Notes: a model not told the origin generated them from the sequence alone. Shown: positions 53,380-61,325, numbered from the stretch's first letter. The stretch: DNA of 64,000 bases from Ruminococcus sp. (GCA_015066785.1 SVNT01000001.1:310001-374000); one strand, 5' to 3'. Program-made: numbers and translations.

Positions 53380-54342
53380 ATGAAAACACTTTTTATCATT
53401 CTTGCCATAGTTGCAGGAATAATTCTACTGACAGTGATTATGTCATTGCTGATTGCGAATGTACTGTTCAAAAAAGTAATTCCCCGTCAGGACGGTGTAA
53501 AGGTCAATATGGACGAGATGGCAGACGCTGAGAAATGGCAGGAATATATGAAGGTCATTCAGCCGAACAAGGACTTTATGCTTTCACTCCCATGTGAGCA
53601 TGTCACGGTAAAATCCAACGACGGTCTTACCCTTCACGGCGATTACTACCCTGCCGAAAAACCTTCGGACAATCTGGTAATATGCTTCCACGGATACACA
53701 AGTGCGAGAATGAGCAGCTGTTCCTTTGCGGCGTATATGCACAAGCTCGGATTTGACTGTCTGCTGGTAGACAACCGTGCTCACGGCGACAGTGAGGGTG
53801 AATATATAGGATTCGGTATCCTCGACAGACACGACTGTATCTCCTGGATAGAATATGTAAACGAAAAATTCGACAGCAAGAAAAATATTCTGCTTTACGG
53901 AGTGTCGATGGGTGCCACAACAATAATGATGGCGGCCGCAGACAAGAAAATCCCCGCAAATGTCAAGGCGCTCGTTGCAGACTGCGGATTCACTTCCCCC
54001 TACGAAGTTTTCTGCCATGTTCTCAAGAAGGACTATAAGCTCTCGGAATTCCCGATTATGAACTTCAACAATGTTATCTGCCGCAAAAAAGCAGGCTACG
54101 GTTTCAAGGATTACTCCACATTAACAGCCGTAAAGGAAACAGACAAGCCCATACTTTTCATTCACGGTGAGGAAGACAACTTCGTTCCCGTATGGATGAC
54201 AAAGAAGAACTACGAGGAATGTGTTTCCGACAAGGACATTCTTCTTGTACCGAATGCTGCTCACGGAGCGAGCTATTACGAAAATCCGTCGCTCTATCAG
54301 GAAAAAGTATCGGAATTTACAGGCAAGTATTTCAATATATAA
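53380..54342 (+). CDS. membrane-anchored alpha/beta hydrolase
   Basis: 320-aa serine hydrolase with an N-terminal membrane anchor (about 3-28) and an alpha/beta fold. Oxyanion region CFHGYTSA, nucleophile elbow GVSMG (Ser176), a likely acid Asp in HGEEDNFVP and catalytic His in NAAHGAS near the C-terminus are present. Related to FrsA/BAAT-like and DUF1749-type hydrolases. As first gene of the NRPS-like operon it may release product from the carrier or cleave an ester at the membrane. Substrate unknown. Confidence 0.87.
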   Translation: MKTLFIILAIVAGIILLTVIMSLLIANVLFKKVIPRQDGVKVNMDEMADAEKWQEYMKVIQPNKDFMLSLPCEHVTVKSNDGLTLHGDYYPAEKPSDNLVICFHGYTSARMSSCSFAAYMHKLGFDCLLVDNRAHGDSEGEYIGFGILDRHDCISWIEYVNEKFDSKKNILLYGVSMGATTIMMAAADKKIPANVKALVADCGFTSPYEVFCHVLKKDYKLSEFPIMNFNNVICRKKAGYGFKDYSTLTAVKETDKPILFIHGEEDNFVPVWMTKKNYEECVSDKDILLVPNAAHGASYYENPSLYQEKVSEFTGKYFNI

Positions 54343-54357
54343 ATCAAGGAGGTCAAT

Positions 54358-55764
54358 ATGAAGGAATTCAACATCAACGGCGCAATCGTACAGTGCTACC
54401 CCCTTTCCGCTGCGCAGAGAATTCACAACTACACCATCAAGTTCTCCGCACATCAGGTGCTCAATATCGGAACGGGATTTTACATTCAGTTCGACCTTGA
54501 TGTAGAGATGCTGAAAAAAGCAATAAAGGTTGCTTATCAGCAGTTTGATTCGATGAGACTTCGCTTTGTAAAAGATGAAGACGACACCGTATATCAGTAC
54601 ATCGTGCCCAACGATGACAGAGAAATCCCCGTATTTGATTTTTCGAACTGGAACGAAGAAGACGCCCATAATGAAATGAGAAGATGGACAGCTATTCCGT
54701 TTGAAAGATATAACTCCCCGATGAATTATATCGCTATTATAAAGCTCCCGAACGGATACAACGGAACATACCTCAAGGTTGACCATATGACCATGGACTC
54801 AAGCTCGCTCATTATGTTCGATGAATATGTAATCAAGACATACTGTGCAATGTGCTTCGACACCGAAATGCCCAAGCCGATGATGTCGTATATAAAGGCA
54901 CTCGAAAAAGACCTCGAATACGAAGCAGGCTCTGCCGCACAGAAGCGTGACGAGGAATTCTGGATGAACGAAATCACAAAGAGTGAGCCTATCTACACCG
55001 ACTTCAACGGAATGGGACGACTCATCACACAGCGCCGTGAAAACAACAATCCCAACCAGCGTTGTGCTATGGTAGTATCAAAAAACCCCGAAGCCGCAAT
55101 TGCTGTATATCACCTTGAAAAAGAACCTTCCGAGCGTCTTATGCAGTTCTGTGCAGACAACCAGATCCCCATGGCTACACTTCTTCTCATGGGACTGCGT
55201 ACAATTCTTTCAAAGTTCAACAACGACGAAAAGGATGTATCGGTAAAGAGCTGTGTTGCAAGACGAGGAACTCTGCTTGAAAAGAAATCGGGCGGAACAA
55301 GAATTCACTTCTTCCCCATCCGTACAAGCGTTGAACCCGAAAACACATTCTTTGAAGGTCTCCAGATTATCCAGGCTGAACAGAACAAGCTGTTCAGACA
55401 CGCAAACTTTGACCCCATCGACTATACAATCAGACGTGCAAAGCACTGGAAAAACCCTCCCGGAACAAGTTATGAAAGTTTAAGCCTTACATACCAGCCG
55501 ATGACGCTTCAGCGTAAAGAACACGAAATGCCTGACATCAGCTACAAGACGATGTGGTACACCAACGGCGTTGCGGGACAGCCCCTCTACCTCACGGTAA
55601 TGCACCGTGCGGAAGACAACGGACTCGATTTCAGCTTTGAATACAGAAAAGACGCTGTCACCGAATACGAGATGGAGTATCTTTATTATTACATCTGCCG
55701 TGCGCTTTTCAGAGGAATTGAAAACGCCGACAAGACAATGAAAGAAATTCTTGAAATGATATAA
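54358..55764 (+). CDS. free-standing condensation-domain protein
   Basis: 468-aa protein of the NRPS condensation/acyltransferase superfamily. N-terminal PLSAAQ matches condensation motif C1. The active-site HHxxxDG is DHMTMDS (142-148): catalytic His143 and structural Asp147 stay, while the first His and Gly are replaced. Its size is one condensation domain with no attached adenylation or carrier part. It should join an acyl group on the next gene's carrier protein to an amine or alcohol, as VibH does in vibriobactin synthesis. Cytosolic; strong AAGGAGG start. Confidence 0.85.
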   Translation: MKEFNINGAIVQCYPLSAAQRIHNYTIKFSAHQVLNIGTGFYIQFDLDVEMLKKAIKVAYQQFDSMRLRFVKDEDDTVYQYIVPNDDREIPVFDFSNWNEEDAHNEMRRWTAIPFERYNSPMNYIAIIKLPNGYNGTYLKVDHMTMDSSSLIMFDEYVIKTYCAMCFDTEMPKPMMSYIKALEKDLEYEAGSAAQKRDEEFWMNEITKSEPIYTDFNGMGRLITQRRENNNPNQRCAMVVSKNPEAAIAVYHLEKEPSERLMQFCADNQIPMATLLLMGLRTILSKFNNDEKDVSVKSCVARRGTLLEKKSGGTRIHFFPIRTSVEPENTFFEGLQIIQAEQNKLFRHANFDPIDYTIRRAKHWKNPPGTSYESLSLTYQPMTLQRKEHEMPDISYKTMWYTNGVAGQPLYLTVMHRAEDNGLDFSFEYRKDAVTEYEMEYLYYYICRALFRGIENADKTMKEILEMI

Positions 55765-55789
55765 CATATTTTGAAAGGAGCTATTTATC

Positions 55790-56017
55790 ATGCTTGACCA
55801 GTTGAAAGAACTTATCGTAAATTATGTAGAGGTGGATGCAGACAGCATCACAGAGGATTCAAGATTTATCGAAGACCTCGGTTTCAATTCCTACGACTTC
55901 ATGAGCCTTCTCGGAGAGCTTGAGCAGGAATTCGACATCACAGTTGACGAGCAGGAGGTAATCAACCTCCACACTGTCGGCGAAGCTGTGAAGTATATCG
56001 AATCCCTCAAAAACTAA
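55790..56017 (+). CDS. acyl/peptidyl carrier protein
   Basis: 75-aa acidic four-helix carrier protein. The phosphopantetheine Ser is Ser34 in LGFNSYDFM, a variant of the usual (L)GxDSL. It should carry the acyl group activated by the ligase downstream and present it to the condensation enzyme upstream. A dedicated carrier next to a dedicated phosphopantetheinyl transferase argues against a role in general fatty-acid synthesis. Confidence 0.93.
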   Translation: MLDQLKELIVNYVEVDADSITEDSRFIEDLGFNSYDFMSLLGELEQEFDITVDEQEVINLHTVGEAVKYIESLKN

Positions 56018-56033
56018 AACAAAGGAGAAAGTA

Positions 56034-57578
56034 ATGGATAAAAACAGTGTCAAAACCCTGCGTGATTTGTACGAAAACGCCGCAAAGTGCTACGGCGACG
56101 GAATATTCATCAAAGAAAAAAGCGGCAAGGAAATAGTTGAAAAGACATTCAACAACTTCAATGATGACTGTAAGAAGATTGCAAACTATCTCCTCACAGA
56201 AGTCGGAAAAAACCTGCACGCCGCTGTTATCGGGCCTACAAGCTATGCATATCTTGTCAGCTATTTCGGAACGGTGTCAACTGCAAACCCGATAGTTCCG
56301 CTTGACGCACAGCTCCCCTGCCCCGACCTCTGCGAGCTTTTGCAGAGAGCAGATGTGACGGTATTCTTCTATGACTCAAGATACGCACCGATGCTCGACG
56401 CTATCAAGGCGGCATGCCCCGATATAACACACTACATCTGTCTTCAGCAGAATGAAAATTCCGTTTCGACCGAAAGTATTATCGCAGATTACAAGCCTGC
56501 AACAGAACTTCCCGAAGTAACACCCGAAACTCTTGCGGCCATCGTGTATACTTCAGGCACGACGGGAAAAAGTAAGGGCGTAATGCTTTCACACGGAAAC
56601 CTCATCGACAACACAATGTGCTGTGACGGAGAAAGCGCTCCCGGAGAATCAACTCTTACCGTTCTCCCCATTCACCACATTTATTGTTTCACCTGCGATA
56701 TTCTCCTTTCGCTGAGATACGGCTCATCAATATGCGTAAACGACTCGATGATGAGAATTGCCATGAACCTCAAGCTGTTCCAGCCGACAATTATCCTACT
56801 TGTGCCGATGATTGCAGAAACCATCCTCAAGCAGATAAAGGCTGCCGCTGCGGCGAAACCCGAAATTCCCGAAAGAGCGATTGCTCAGGCAGTTTTCGGC
56901 GGACGCCTCAAGGGTATTTACAGCGGAGGAGCATATCTTGCACCCGAAATCCTCAACGGATATAAGGAACTCGGCATTCCGATTTCCCAGGGCTACGGTA
57001 TGACAGAATGTTCACCGAGAATTTCATCCTCGATATTCACCGACGAAAGCTACGGCGACGTAGGTACGGTTGTAAGAGGATGTGAAATCAAAATCGAAGA
57101 CGGCGAAATCGTCGTAAAGAGTCCCTCTGTTATGCAGGGCTACTACAAAGACCCCGAGGCTACCGCAGAGGTTCTCACCGCTGACGGATGGCTCCACACA
57201 GGCGACCTCGGTTATGTGGAAAACAACAGAGTGTTTATCACAGGTCGCAAGAAGAACCTGATTATCCTCAGCAACGGAGAAAATGTTTCCCCCGAAGAGC
57301 TTGAAAACAAGTTTGCAGGAAACGACAAGATTGCGGAAGTTCTCGTCTACGCAGAGGAAGGCTACATAACAGCGGAACTTCTCCCCAACCCCGAATATTT
57401 CAAGGATGCGGAAAAATCTGCTGTTGTCGCTGAGCTCAACGAACTCATCAAGGAAATCAACAAGACGGTAACATCTTCAAAGACAATAAGAAGAATCCGC
57501 CTGAGAGATAAGGAGTTTGACAAGACGACTTCGAAGAAAATCAAGCGTCAGCAGACAGAACAGGGCGAAATAATCTAA
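56034..57578 (+). CDS. acyl-AMP ligase (AMP-binding, ANL superfamily)
   Basis: 514-aa adenylate-forming enzyme. P-loop YTSGTTGKSKG (172-182), GYGMTECSP (A5), GWLHTGDLGY (A7/A8 region), RKKNLIILSNGENVSPEELE hinge and the catalytic C-terminal Lys in TTSKKIKR are in place. It resembles fatty-acid or aryl acyl-CoA/ACP ligases more than amino-acid adenylation domains, as the Asp that binds an alpha-amino group is not apparent, so a carboxylic acid is the likelier substrate. It would load the 75-aa carrier. Confidence 0.92.
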   Translation: MDKNSVKTLRDLYENAAKCYGDGIFIKEKSGKEIVEKTFNNFNDDCKKIANYLLTEVGKNLHAAVIGPTSYAYLVSYFGTVSTANPIVPLDAQLPCPDLCELLQRADVTVFFYDSRYAPMLDAIKAACPDITHYICLQQNENSVSTESIIADYKPATELPEVTPETLAAIVYTSGTTGKSKGVMLSHGNLIDNTMCCDGESAPGESTLTVLPIHHIYCFTCDILLSLRYGSSICVNDSMMRIAMNLKLFQPTIILLVPMIAETILKQIKAAAAAKPEIPERAIAQAVFGGRLKGIYSGGAYLAPEILNGYKELGIPISQGYGMTECSPRISSSIFTDESYGDVGTVVRGCEIKIEDGEIVVKSPSVMQGYYKDPEATAEVLTADGWLHTGDLGYVENNRVFITGRKKNLIILSNGENVSPEELENKFAGNDKIAEVLVYAEEGYITAELLPNPEYFKDAEKSAVVAELNELIKEINKTVTSSKTIRRIRLRDKEFDKTTSKKIKRQQTEQGEII

Positions 57579-57598
57579 TCCACGAAAGGAACAGCAAA

Positions 57599-57961
57599 AT
57601 GACCTACGAAGAAATTTTCAGCAAAACCAAAGAAATTGTAATGCAGAGTGATGTCAGCAACATTGACGGACACCTTGCAGTACAGATAAACATCGAGGGC
57701 GAAGGCGAAGGTGCTTTCTACATCGAACTCAAGGACAGACAGGTTTTTGTCGAGCCTTATGAGTACCACGACCGTGACTGTATCTTCATCATAACAGGCG
57801 ACAACTTCATCAGGCTCGTAAACGGCGAGCTTGACCCCGTATTCGCTTTCACTGTCGGAAAACTCCGCATAGAAGGAAGTATCGACAAGGCGCTTGAATT
57901 CAAGAACATAATCGATACTATCAAGGTTACCGAGCCCAAGACAAAGAAGAAAAAGGCATAA
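57599..57961 (+). CDS. SCP2 sterol-carrier-like lipid-binding protein
   Basis: 120-aa single SCP2 domain: an N-terminal helix, then the beta-sheet core with GAFYIELKDRQVFV and DNFIRLVNGELDPVFAFTVGKLRIEG, typical of SCP2 proteins that bind acyl chains in a hydrophobic tunnel. Lys-rich tail. In this operon it may shuttle a lipid substrate or product. Its stop overlaps the next start codon, so expression is coupled to the phosphopantetheinyl transferase. Confidence 0.9.
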   Translation: MTYEEIFSKTKEIVMQSDVSNIDGHLAVQINIEGEGEGAFYIELKDRQVFVEPYEYHDRDCIFIITGDNFIRLVNGELDPVFAFTVGKLRIEGSIDKALEFKNIIDTIKVTEPKTKKKKA

Positions 57962-58527
57962 TGTATCATCTGTATTTTACTTCGGAATTAGACGGATTTC
58001 CGACGACGGAAGAAATGCTCTCCTCCCTGCCCCGCACCTGTCGGGAAAGGATTGAGAGATACAACATTCACGATGACCGCAGACGCTCCGCAATATGCTA
58101 TACGATGCTGAAAAAAGCGTTGAAGGAGCATTTCGGCACTAACGACTTTGAAATTTCCTGCAAAGAACACGGAAAACCGTTTCTGTCAGGCATTGACGGC
58201 GTGTATTTCAATCTCAGTCATTGCAAAAACGCCTGCGTATGCGTGGTTTCCGACAAGGAAATCGGCGTTGATGTTCAGGAAGTACGGGAATATTCCGAAA
58301 AAACAGCAATGAAAGTATGCTGTGAAAACGAGCTTGCCATACTTGAAAAAGTTGCGGACAAAGCGGAAGAATTCACGAAGATATGGGCGATGAAGGAAAG
58401 CCTCATCAAAATGCACGGCGACGGATTTTCCTACGGATTGAAAAATGCCGACACGACAAATTCCGATTGCACGGTTGTATCCAAGGAAGGCGACTGCTTT
58501 ATTGCGGTAAGCGAAAAAAACACATAA
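57961..58527 (+). CDS. Sfp-type 4'-phosphopantetheinyl transferase
   Basis: 188-aa Sfp-family enzyme that attaches phosphopantetheine to carrier proteins. Motifs: FNLSHCKN, IGVDVQEV and WAMKESLIK (WxxKEALxK). In GVDVQ the second metal-binding acid of Bacillus Sfp (DxE) is Gln, a known variation in the family. It should activate Ser34 of the 75-aa carrier. Last gene of the operon; a hairpin-rich repeat begins three bases after its stop. Confidence 0.92.
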   Translation: MYHLYFTSELDGFPTTEEMLSSLPRTCRERIERYNIHDDRRRSAICYTMLKKALKEHFGTNDFEISCKEHGKPFLSGIDGVYFNLSHCKNACVCVVSDKEIGVDVQEVREYSEKTAMKVCCENELAILEKVADKAEEFTKIWAMKESLIKMHGDGFSYGLKNADTTNSDCTVVSKEGDCFIAVSEKNT

Positions 58528-58529
58528 CA

Positions 58530-58797
58530 AAAAGGTACTGAGTTTTAGGATAACGCCGTACAGAAATTTTATATGTATTTATCGAGGGGAATCTTTCTGA
58601 AGAAAGGTTCCCCTCGTACTCCCCTTCAAAGACTTTCAAGTCAAAAACAAACCCATAGGGTTAATTCCTATGGGTTTGTTTTTAAATTCAAAGTTTTAGG
58701 AAAGGAGTTTGAGGAAAAACCTTTTTCAAAAGGGTTTTCCTCAACAGTACACATAAAAACTTCTTTATGGGTATCGTCCTTATTCTCAGTACCTTTT
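58530..58797. repeat. 268-bp hairpin-rich element with terminal inverted repeats (MITE-like)
   Basis: Perfect 13-bp terminal inverted repeats AAAAGGTACTGAG (58530-58542) and CTCAGTACCTTTT (58785-58797) enclose four hairpins: 58583-58616 (9 + 6 bp), 58643-58683 (17 bp), 58711-58742 (14 of 15 bp) and 58752-58769 (6 bp). The sequence just inside the ends also pairs imperfectly, so the whole folds as one large palindrome. No real ORF. It fills nearly all the 302-bp gap between the phosphopantetheinyl transferase and lysR. No clear target duplication. Probably a non-autonomous mobile or dispersed repeat. Confidence 0.65.
58643..58683 (+). terminator. terminator hairpin inside the repeat element
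   Basis: Perfect 17-bp stem beginning AAAAACAAACCC and ending GGGTTTGTTTTT around a 7-base loop. The stem ends in T-rich sequence in both directions, so it could end the NRPS-like operon and also stop lysR readthrough from the other side. Confidence 0.72.
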
Positions 58798-58829
58798 ATT
58801 TTGACATAAATCAATTAATTTCGCAGATA

Positions 58830-59699
58830 CTAAAACAGTTCGATAAACCGCTTTTTTGTGCTTGACGCCTGACCGTTCTCAATCCAACAAAGCTCAAGTG
58901 AGCGCGACGGCAGAGGTGAATCGAGGTTAATTTCAAACAGTCCGTCCATATCGGAAAACTCTCTGGTAACGCAGGAAATTCCAAGACCTATGCGTGCAAA
59001 GTCGACAAGCAGTTCGTGTGCGCCGAGTTCGATTTCAGGCTGTAAAACAATTCCGTCATCACGGAAAACCGCATCGACAGCTTTTCGTGAGTTCGAGAGA
59101 GTTTCAAGCATAATCAGCGGATATTGCGCAAGCTCTCCCCTTGTGACAGTTTTGCCCTTCAGATTATTGTACGCCTTGCCTGCGATAAAAACATCGTGGA
59201 GTTCAAGGCAACGCTTCTGGCAGAACTTCGCCTCGGGTATCGGAGAGTTGACAAAGGCAATGTCAATCTTCCCCGCCGACAGCAGAGAAAAAGCCTCGGT
59301 ACTGGTACGGTTTACAACCGTAAGACGCACATTCGGGTAAAGCTCGTTCCACTTTTTAAGGTACGGAAGAAGATAATACTTCGCTACGGTATCTGCCGCA
59401 CAGATGCAAAGGCTACCCTCCTGAAGAAGTCGCAGACGTGCGATTTTTTCCTCCGCCTCACCTATCGTTTCAAGCGCAGGAAGAATAGTGGCGTAGAGGG
59501 TGTCAGCCTCAACCGTCGGAATTACCGAGCGTTTTCCTCGTACAAAAAGCTGTACACCGAGAATGACCTCAAGCTGTTTTACCGACTGGCTGATTGCACT
59601 CTGCGTGACATAAAGCCGTCTTGCCGCCTCGGAAAACGACCTTGCCTCATACACGACGCTGAAGGTCTTGTAATAATCAAGCGAAAAACTGTATTTCAT
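58830..59699 (-). CDS. LysR-family transcriptional regulator
   Basis: 289 aa: N-terminal winged helix (YYKTFSVVYEARSFSEAARR, YVTQSAISQSVKQLE) and a periplasmic-binding-like effector domain. LysR proteins usually control a divergent neighbour, which here is the CofE-like gene, and often themselves. It is convergent with the NRPS-like operon, separated by the repeat. Only a weak GGTTGGTG precedes the ATG. Effector unknown. Confidence 0.92.
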   Translation of the reverse strand: MKYSFSLDYYKTFSVVYEARSFSEAARRLYVTQSAISQSVKQLEVILGVQLFVRGKRSVIPTVEADTLYATILPALETIGEAEEKIARLRLLQEGSLCICAADTVAKYYLLPYLKKWNELYPNVRLTVVNRTSTEAFSLLSAGKIDIAFVNSPIPEAKFCQKRCLELHDVFIAGKAYNNLKGKTVTRGELAQYPLIMLETLSNSRKAVDAVFRDDGIVLQPEIELGAHELLVDFARIGLGISCVTREFSDMDGLFEINLDSPLPSRSLELCWIENGQASSTKKRFIELF

Positions 59700-59740
59700 A
59701 AAAACACCAACCTATTAGTTTTACTTATGGTATTCATCAA

Positions 59741-59749
59741 ATTATAACA
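59741..59749 (-). promoter_or_regulatory. candidate extended -10 promoter of lysR
   Basis: Minus-strand TGTTATAAT (TGn-TATAAT), about 40 bp before the lysR start and directly against the -35 of the divergent cofE-like promoter. Binding of LysR here could affect both. Confidence 0.45.
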
Positions 59750-59778
59750 TTGACTTATATTTCGGATTATAGTATAAT
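59750..59778 (+). promoter_or_regulatory. promoter of the cofE-like gene
   Basis: Plus-strand TTGACT (59750-59755), 17-bp spacer, TATAAT (59773-59778), giving a leader of about 80 nt before the ATG at 59867. Confidence 0.72.
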
Positions 59779-59783
59779 ATTAC

Positions 59784-59849
59784 AGGAATGTCAATAGATT
59801 AAATCACATTCCTCGTATATACCACAGTATATTAACCGCAAAAAGCGGT
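59784..59849 (+). promoter_or_regulatory. two hairpins in the cofE-like 5' leader
   Basis: AGGAATGT (59784-59791) pairs with ACATTCCT (59806-59813) at the transcript start. A second small hairpin, ACCGC-AAAAA-GCGGT (59835-59849), lies just before the GGAG ribosome site. They could stabilise the mRNA or control translation. No known riboswitch family is recognised. Confidence 0.4.
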
Positions 59850-59866
59850 AGAATGGAGTATAAATT

Positions 59867-61057
59867 ATGGAAAGAACTATCGGTACCGTTGTCCGTGGTG
59901 TAAGAGCACCCATCATCCGTGAAGGCGATGACCTCGCACAGATTGTAACAGACACAATCTGTCATTTTCTTGAAGTCGAAAACATCGAAATCGGCAACAA
60001 GGACATCGTCGCTGTAACAGAGTCAATCCTTGCAAGATCGCAGGGCAACTACGCAAGCGTCAAGGACATTGCAGACGATGTAAAGGCAAAGTTTCCCTCG
60101 GGTCACATCGGTGTTATCTTCCCTATCCTCAGCCGTAACCGTTTCGCTATCTGCCTCAAGGGCTTTGCTATGGGCGTAAAGAAGATTACTCTTATGCTCA
60201 GCTATCCTTCCGACGAAGTAGGAAACCACCTTTTCGACATTGATATGCTTGATGAAAAGGGCGTTGACCCCTATGCAGATGTACTTTCCGAAGAAAAATA
60301 CCGTGAACTTTTCGGATATGTTCTCCACCCGTTCACAGGTATCGACTATGTTGACTACTACAAGAAGCTGATTGAATCCTGCGGTTGCGAATGTGAAATC
60401 GTATTTGCAAACAAGGCAACAGCTATCCTCGATTACACAAAGGATGTTCTTTGCTGTGACATTCACTCAAGAGCACGCACAAAGCGTCAGCTCAAGAAGG
60501 CAGGCGCAAACACAGTTTACGGAATGGACGAAATCCTTACTGCTCCCGTTAACGGAAGCGGCTACAACGACTACTGCGGACTTCTCGGTTCAAACAAGGC
60601 AACAGAAGACACAATAAAGCTCTTCCCCATCAAGTCGCAGGAATTCGTTGAGAGAGTACAGGCTCTTCTCCTCGAAAAGACAGGAAAGACTATTGAAGTT
60701 ATGGTATACGGTGACGGAGCGTTCAAGGACCCCGTAGGAAAGATCTGGGAGCTTGCTGACCCCGTTGTTTCTCCCGGATACACAAAGGGACTCGCAGGTA
60801 CACCTAACGAGCTCAAGCTCAAGTACCTCGCAGACAACGACTTTGCAGACCTCAGTGGCGATGAACTCAAGGCTGCAATTTCAGAGAAAATCAAGCAGAA
60901 GGACAACGACCTCAAGGGCAATATGGCGTCTGAAGGTACAACTCCCCGTCAGCTTACAGACCTCATCGGTTCGCTCTGCGACCTTACATCTGGAAGTGGA
61001 GACAAGGGTACTCCTATCATCTATGTTCAGGGTTATTTCGACAACTACACAGTATAA
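59867..61057 (+). CDS. CofE-like (coenzyme F420 gamma-glutamyl ligase family) protein
   Basis: 396-aa member of the F420-0:gamma-glutamyl ligase (CofE) family. Motifs include the N-terminal IGTVVRGVRAPIIREGDDL, the DIVAVTESILARSQGN segment and a C-terminal GGTP/ADD-like region. In archaea and actinobacteria CofE adds glutamates to F420. No F420 genes are seen here and related Firmicutes are not known to make F420, so its substrate is unknown. Controlled perhaps by the divergent LysR. ATG follows TGGAG. A tandem repeat begins at its stop codon. Confidence 0.83.
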   Translation: MERTIGTVVRGVRAPIIREGDDLAQIVTDTICHFLEVENIEIGNKDIVAVTESILARSQGNYASVKDIADDVKAKFPSGHIGVIFPILSRNRFAICLKGFAMGVKKITLMLSYPSDEVGNHLFDIDMLDEKGVDPYADVLSEEKYRELFGYVLHPFTGIDYVDYYKKLIESCGCECEIVFANKATAILDYTKDVLCCDIHSRARTKRQLKKAGANTVYGMDEILTAPVNGSGYNDYCGLLGSNKATEDTIKLFPIKSQEFVERVQALLLEKTGKTIEVMVYGDGAFKDPVGKIWELADPVVSPGYTKGLAGTPNELKLKYLADNDFADLSGDELKAAISEKIKQKDNDLKGNMASEGTTPRQLTDLIGSLCDLTSGSGDKGTPIIYVQGYFDNYTV

Positions 61058-61259
61058 AGCGTGCCGCTTTGGGCACATCGCATCGTTTCTGACGAAGTAA
61101 GATAAAGTTTTCCGCACGGTAACGATACAAATATTACACCGAAAGAAAAAAAGCGAGCCGCTTTTGGCAATCGTATCGTACGGATTATAATAGAGCGAAT
61201 TTACCGCTCGGTAACTTCACTTACTCTTGTACCGCACCCACGCTAAAGCGAGCCGCTTT
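61056..61259 (+). repeat. diverged ~95-bp tandem repeat with AAAGCG palindromes
   Basis: Three copies of the palindrome AAAGCG(A/T)GCCGCTTT start at 61056, 61150 and 61245, 94 and 95 bp apart. Between the first two copies and the next, further matches recur in register (ATCGnATCGT; TTnnCCGCnCGGTAAC; ACACCG/GTACCG), so two full units and the start of a third are present. The first overlaps the cofE-like stop codon; the last runs into the terminator. Non-coding 3' UTR sequence. Confidence 0.7.
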
Positions 61260-61277
61260 GGGTAATACACAAAATAA

Positions 61278-61306
61278 AGGGTATCGAGTTTATTGCTCGA
61301 TACCCT
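61278..61306 (+). terminator. intrinsic terminator after the cofE-like gene
   Basis: Perfect 11-bp stem AGGGTATCGAG / CTCGATACCCT with a 7-base loop, then ATTTGTTTTT. It lies between the convergent cofE-like and secreted-protein genes and may also act weakly on the minus strand. Confidence 0.82.
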
Positions 61307-61325
61307 ATTTGTTTTTATAAGTTTA

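Noticed and set aside
54121-54786. 221-codon minus-strand frame
   Set aside because: Antisense across the hydrolase and condensation genes, which have clear motifs and ribosome sites.
58573-58809. 78-codon frame within the repeat element
   Set aside because: It reads through hairpin arms, has no ribosome site and no domain. Such peptides are often mis-annotated from repeats in these genomes.
61058-61325. CRISPR-like array from three spaced palindromes
   Set aside because: Only three 15-bp repeats with ~80-bp partly similar spacers and no cas genes; the unit is a diverged tandem duplication.
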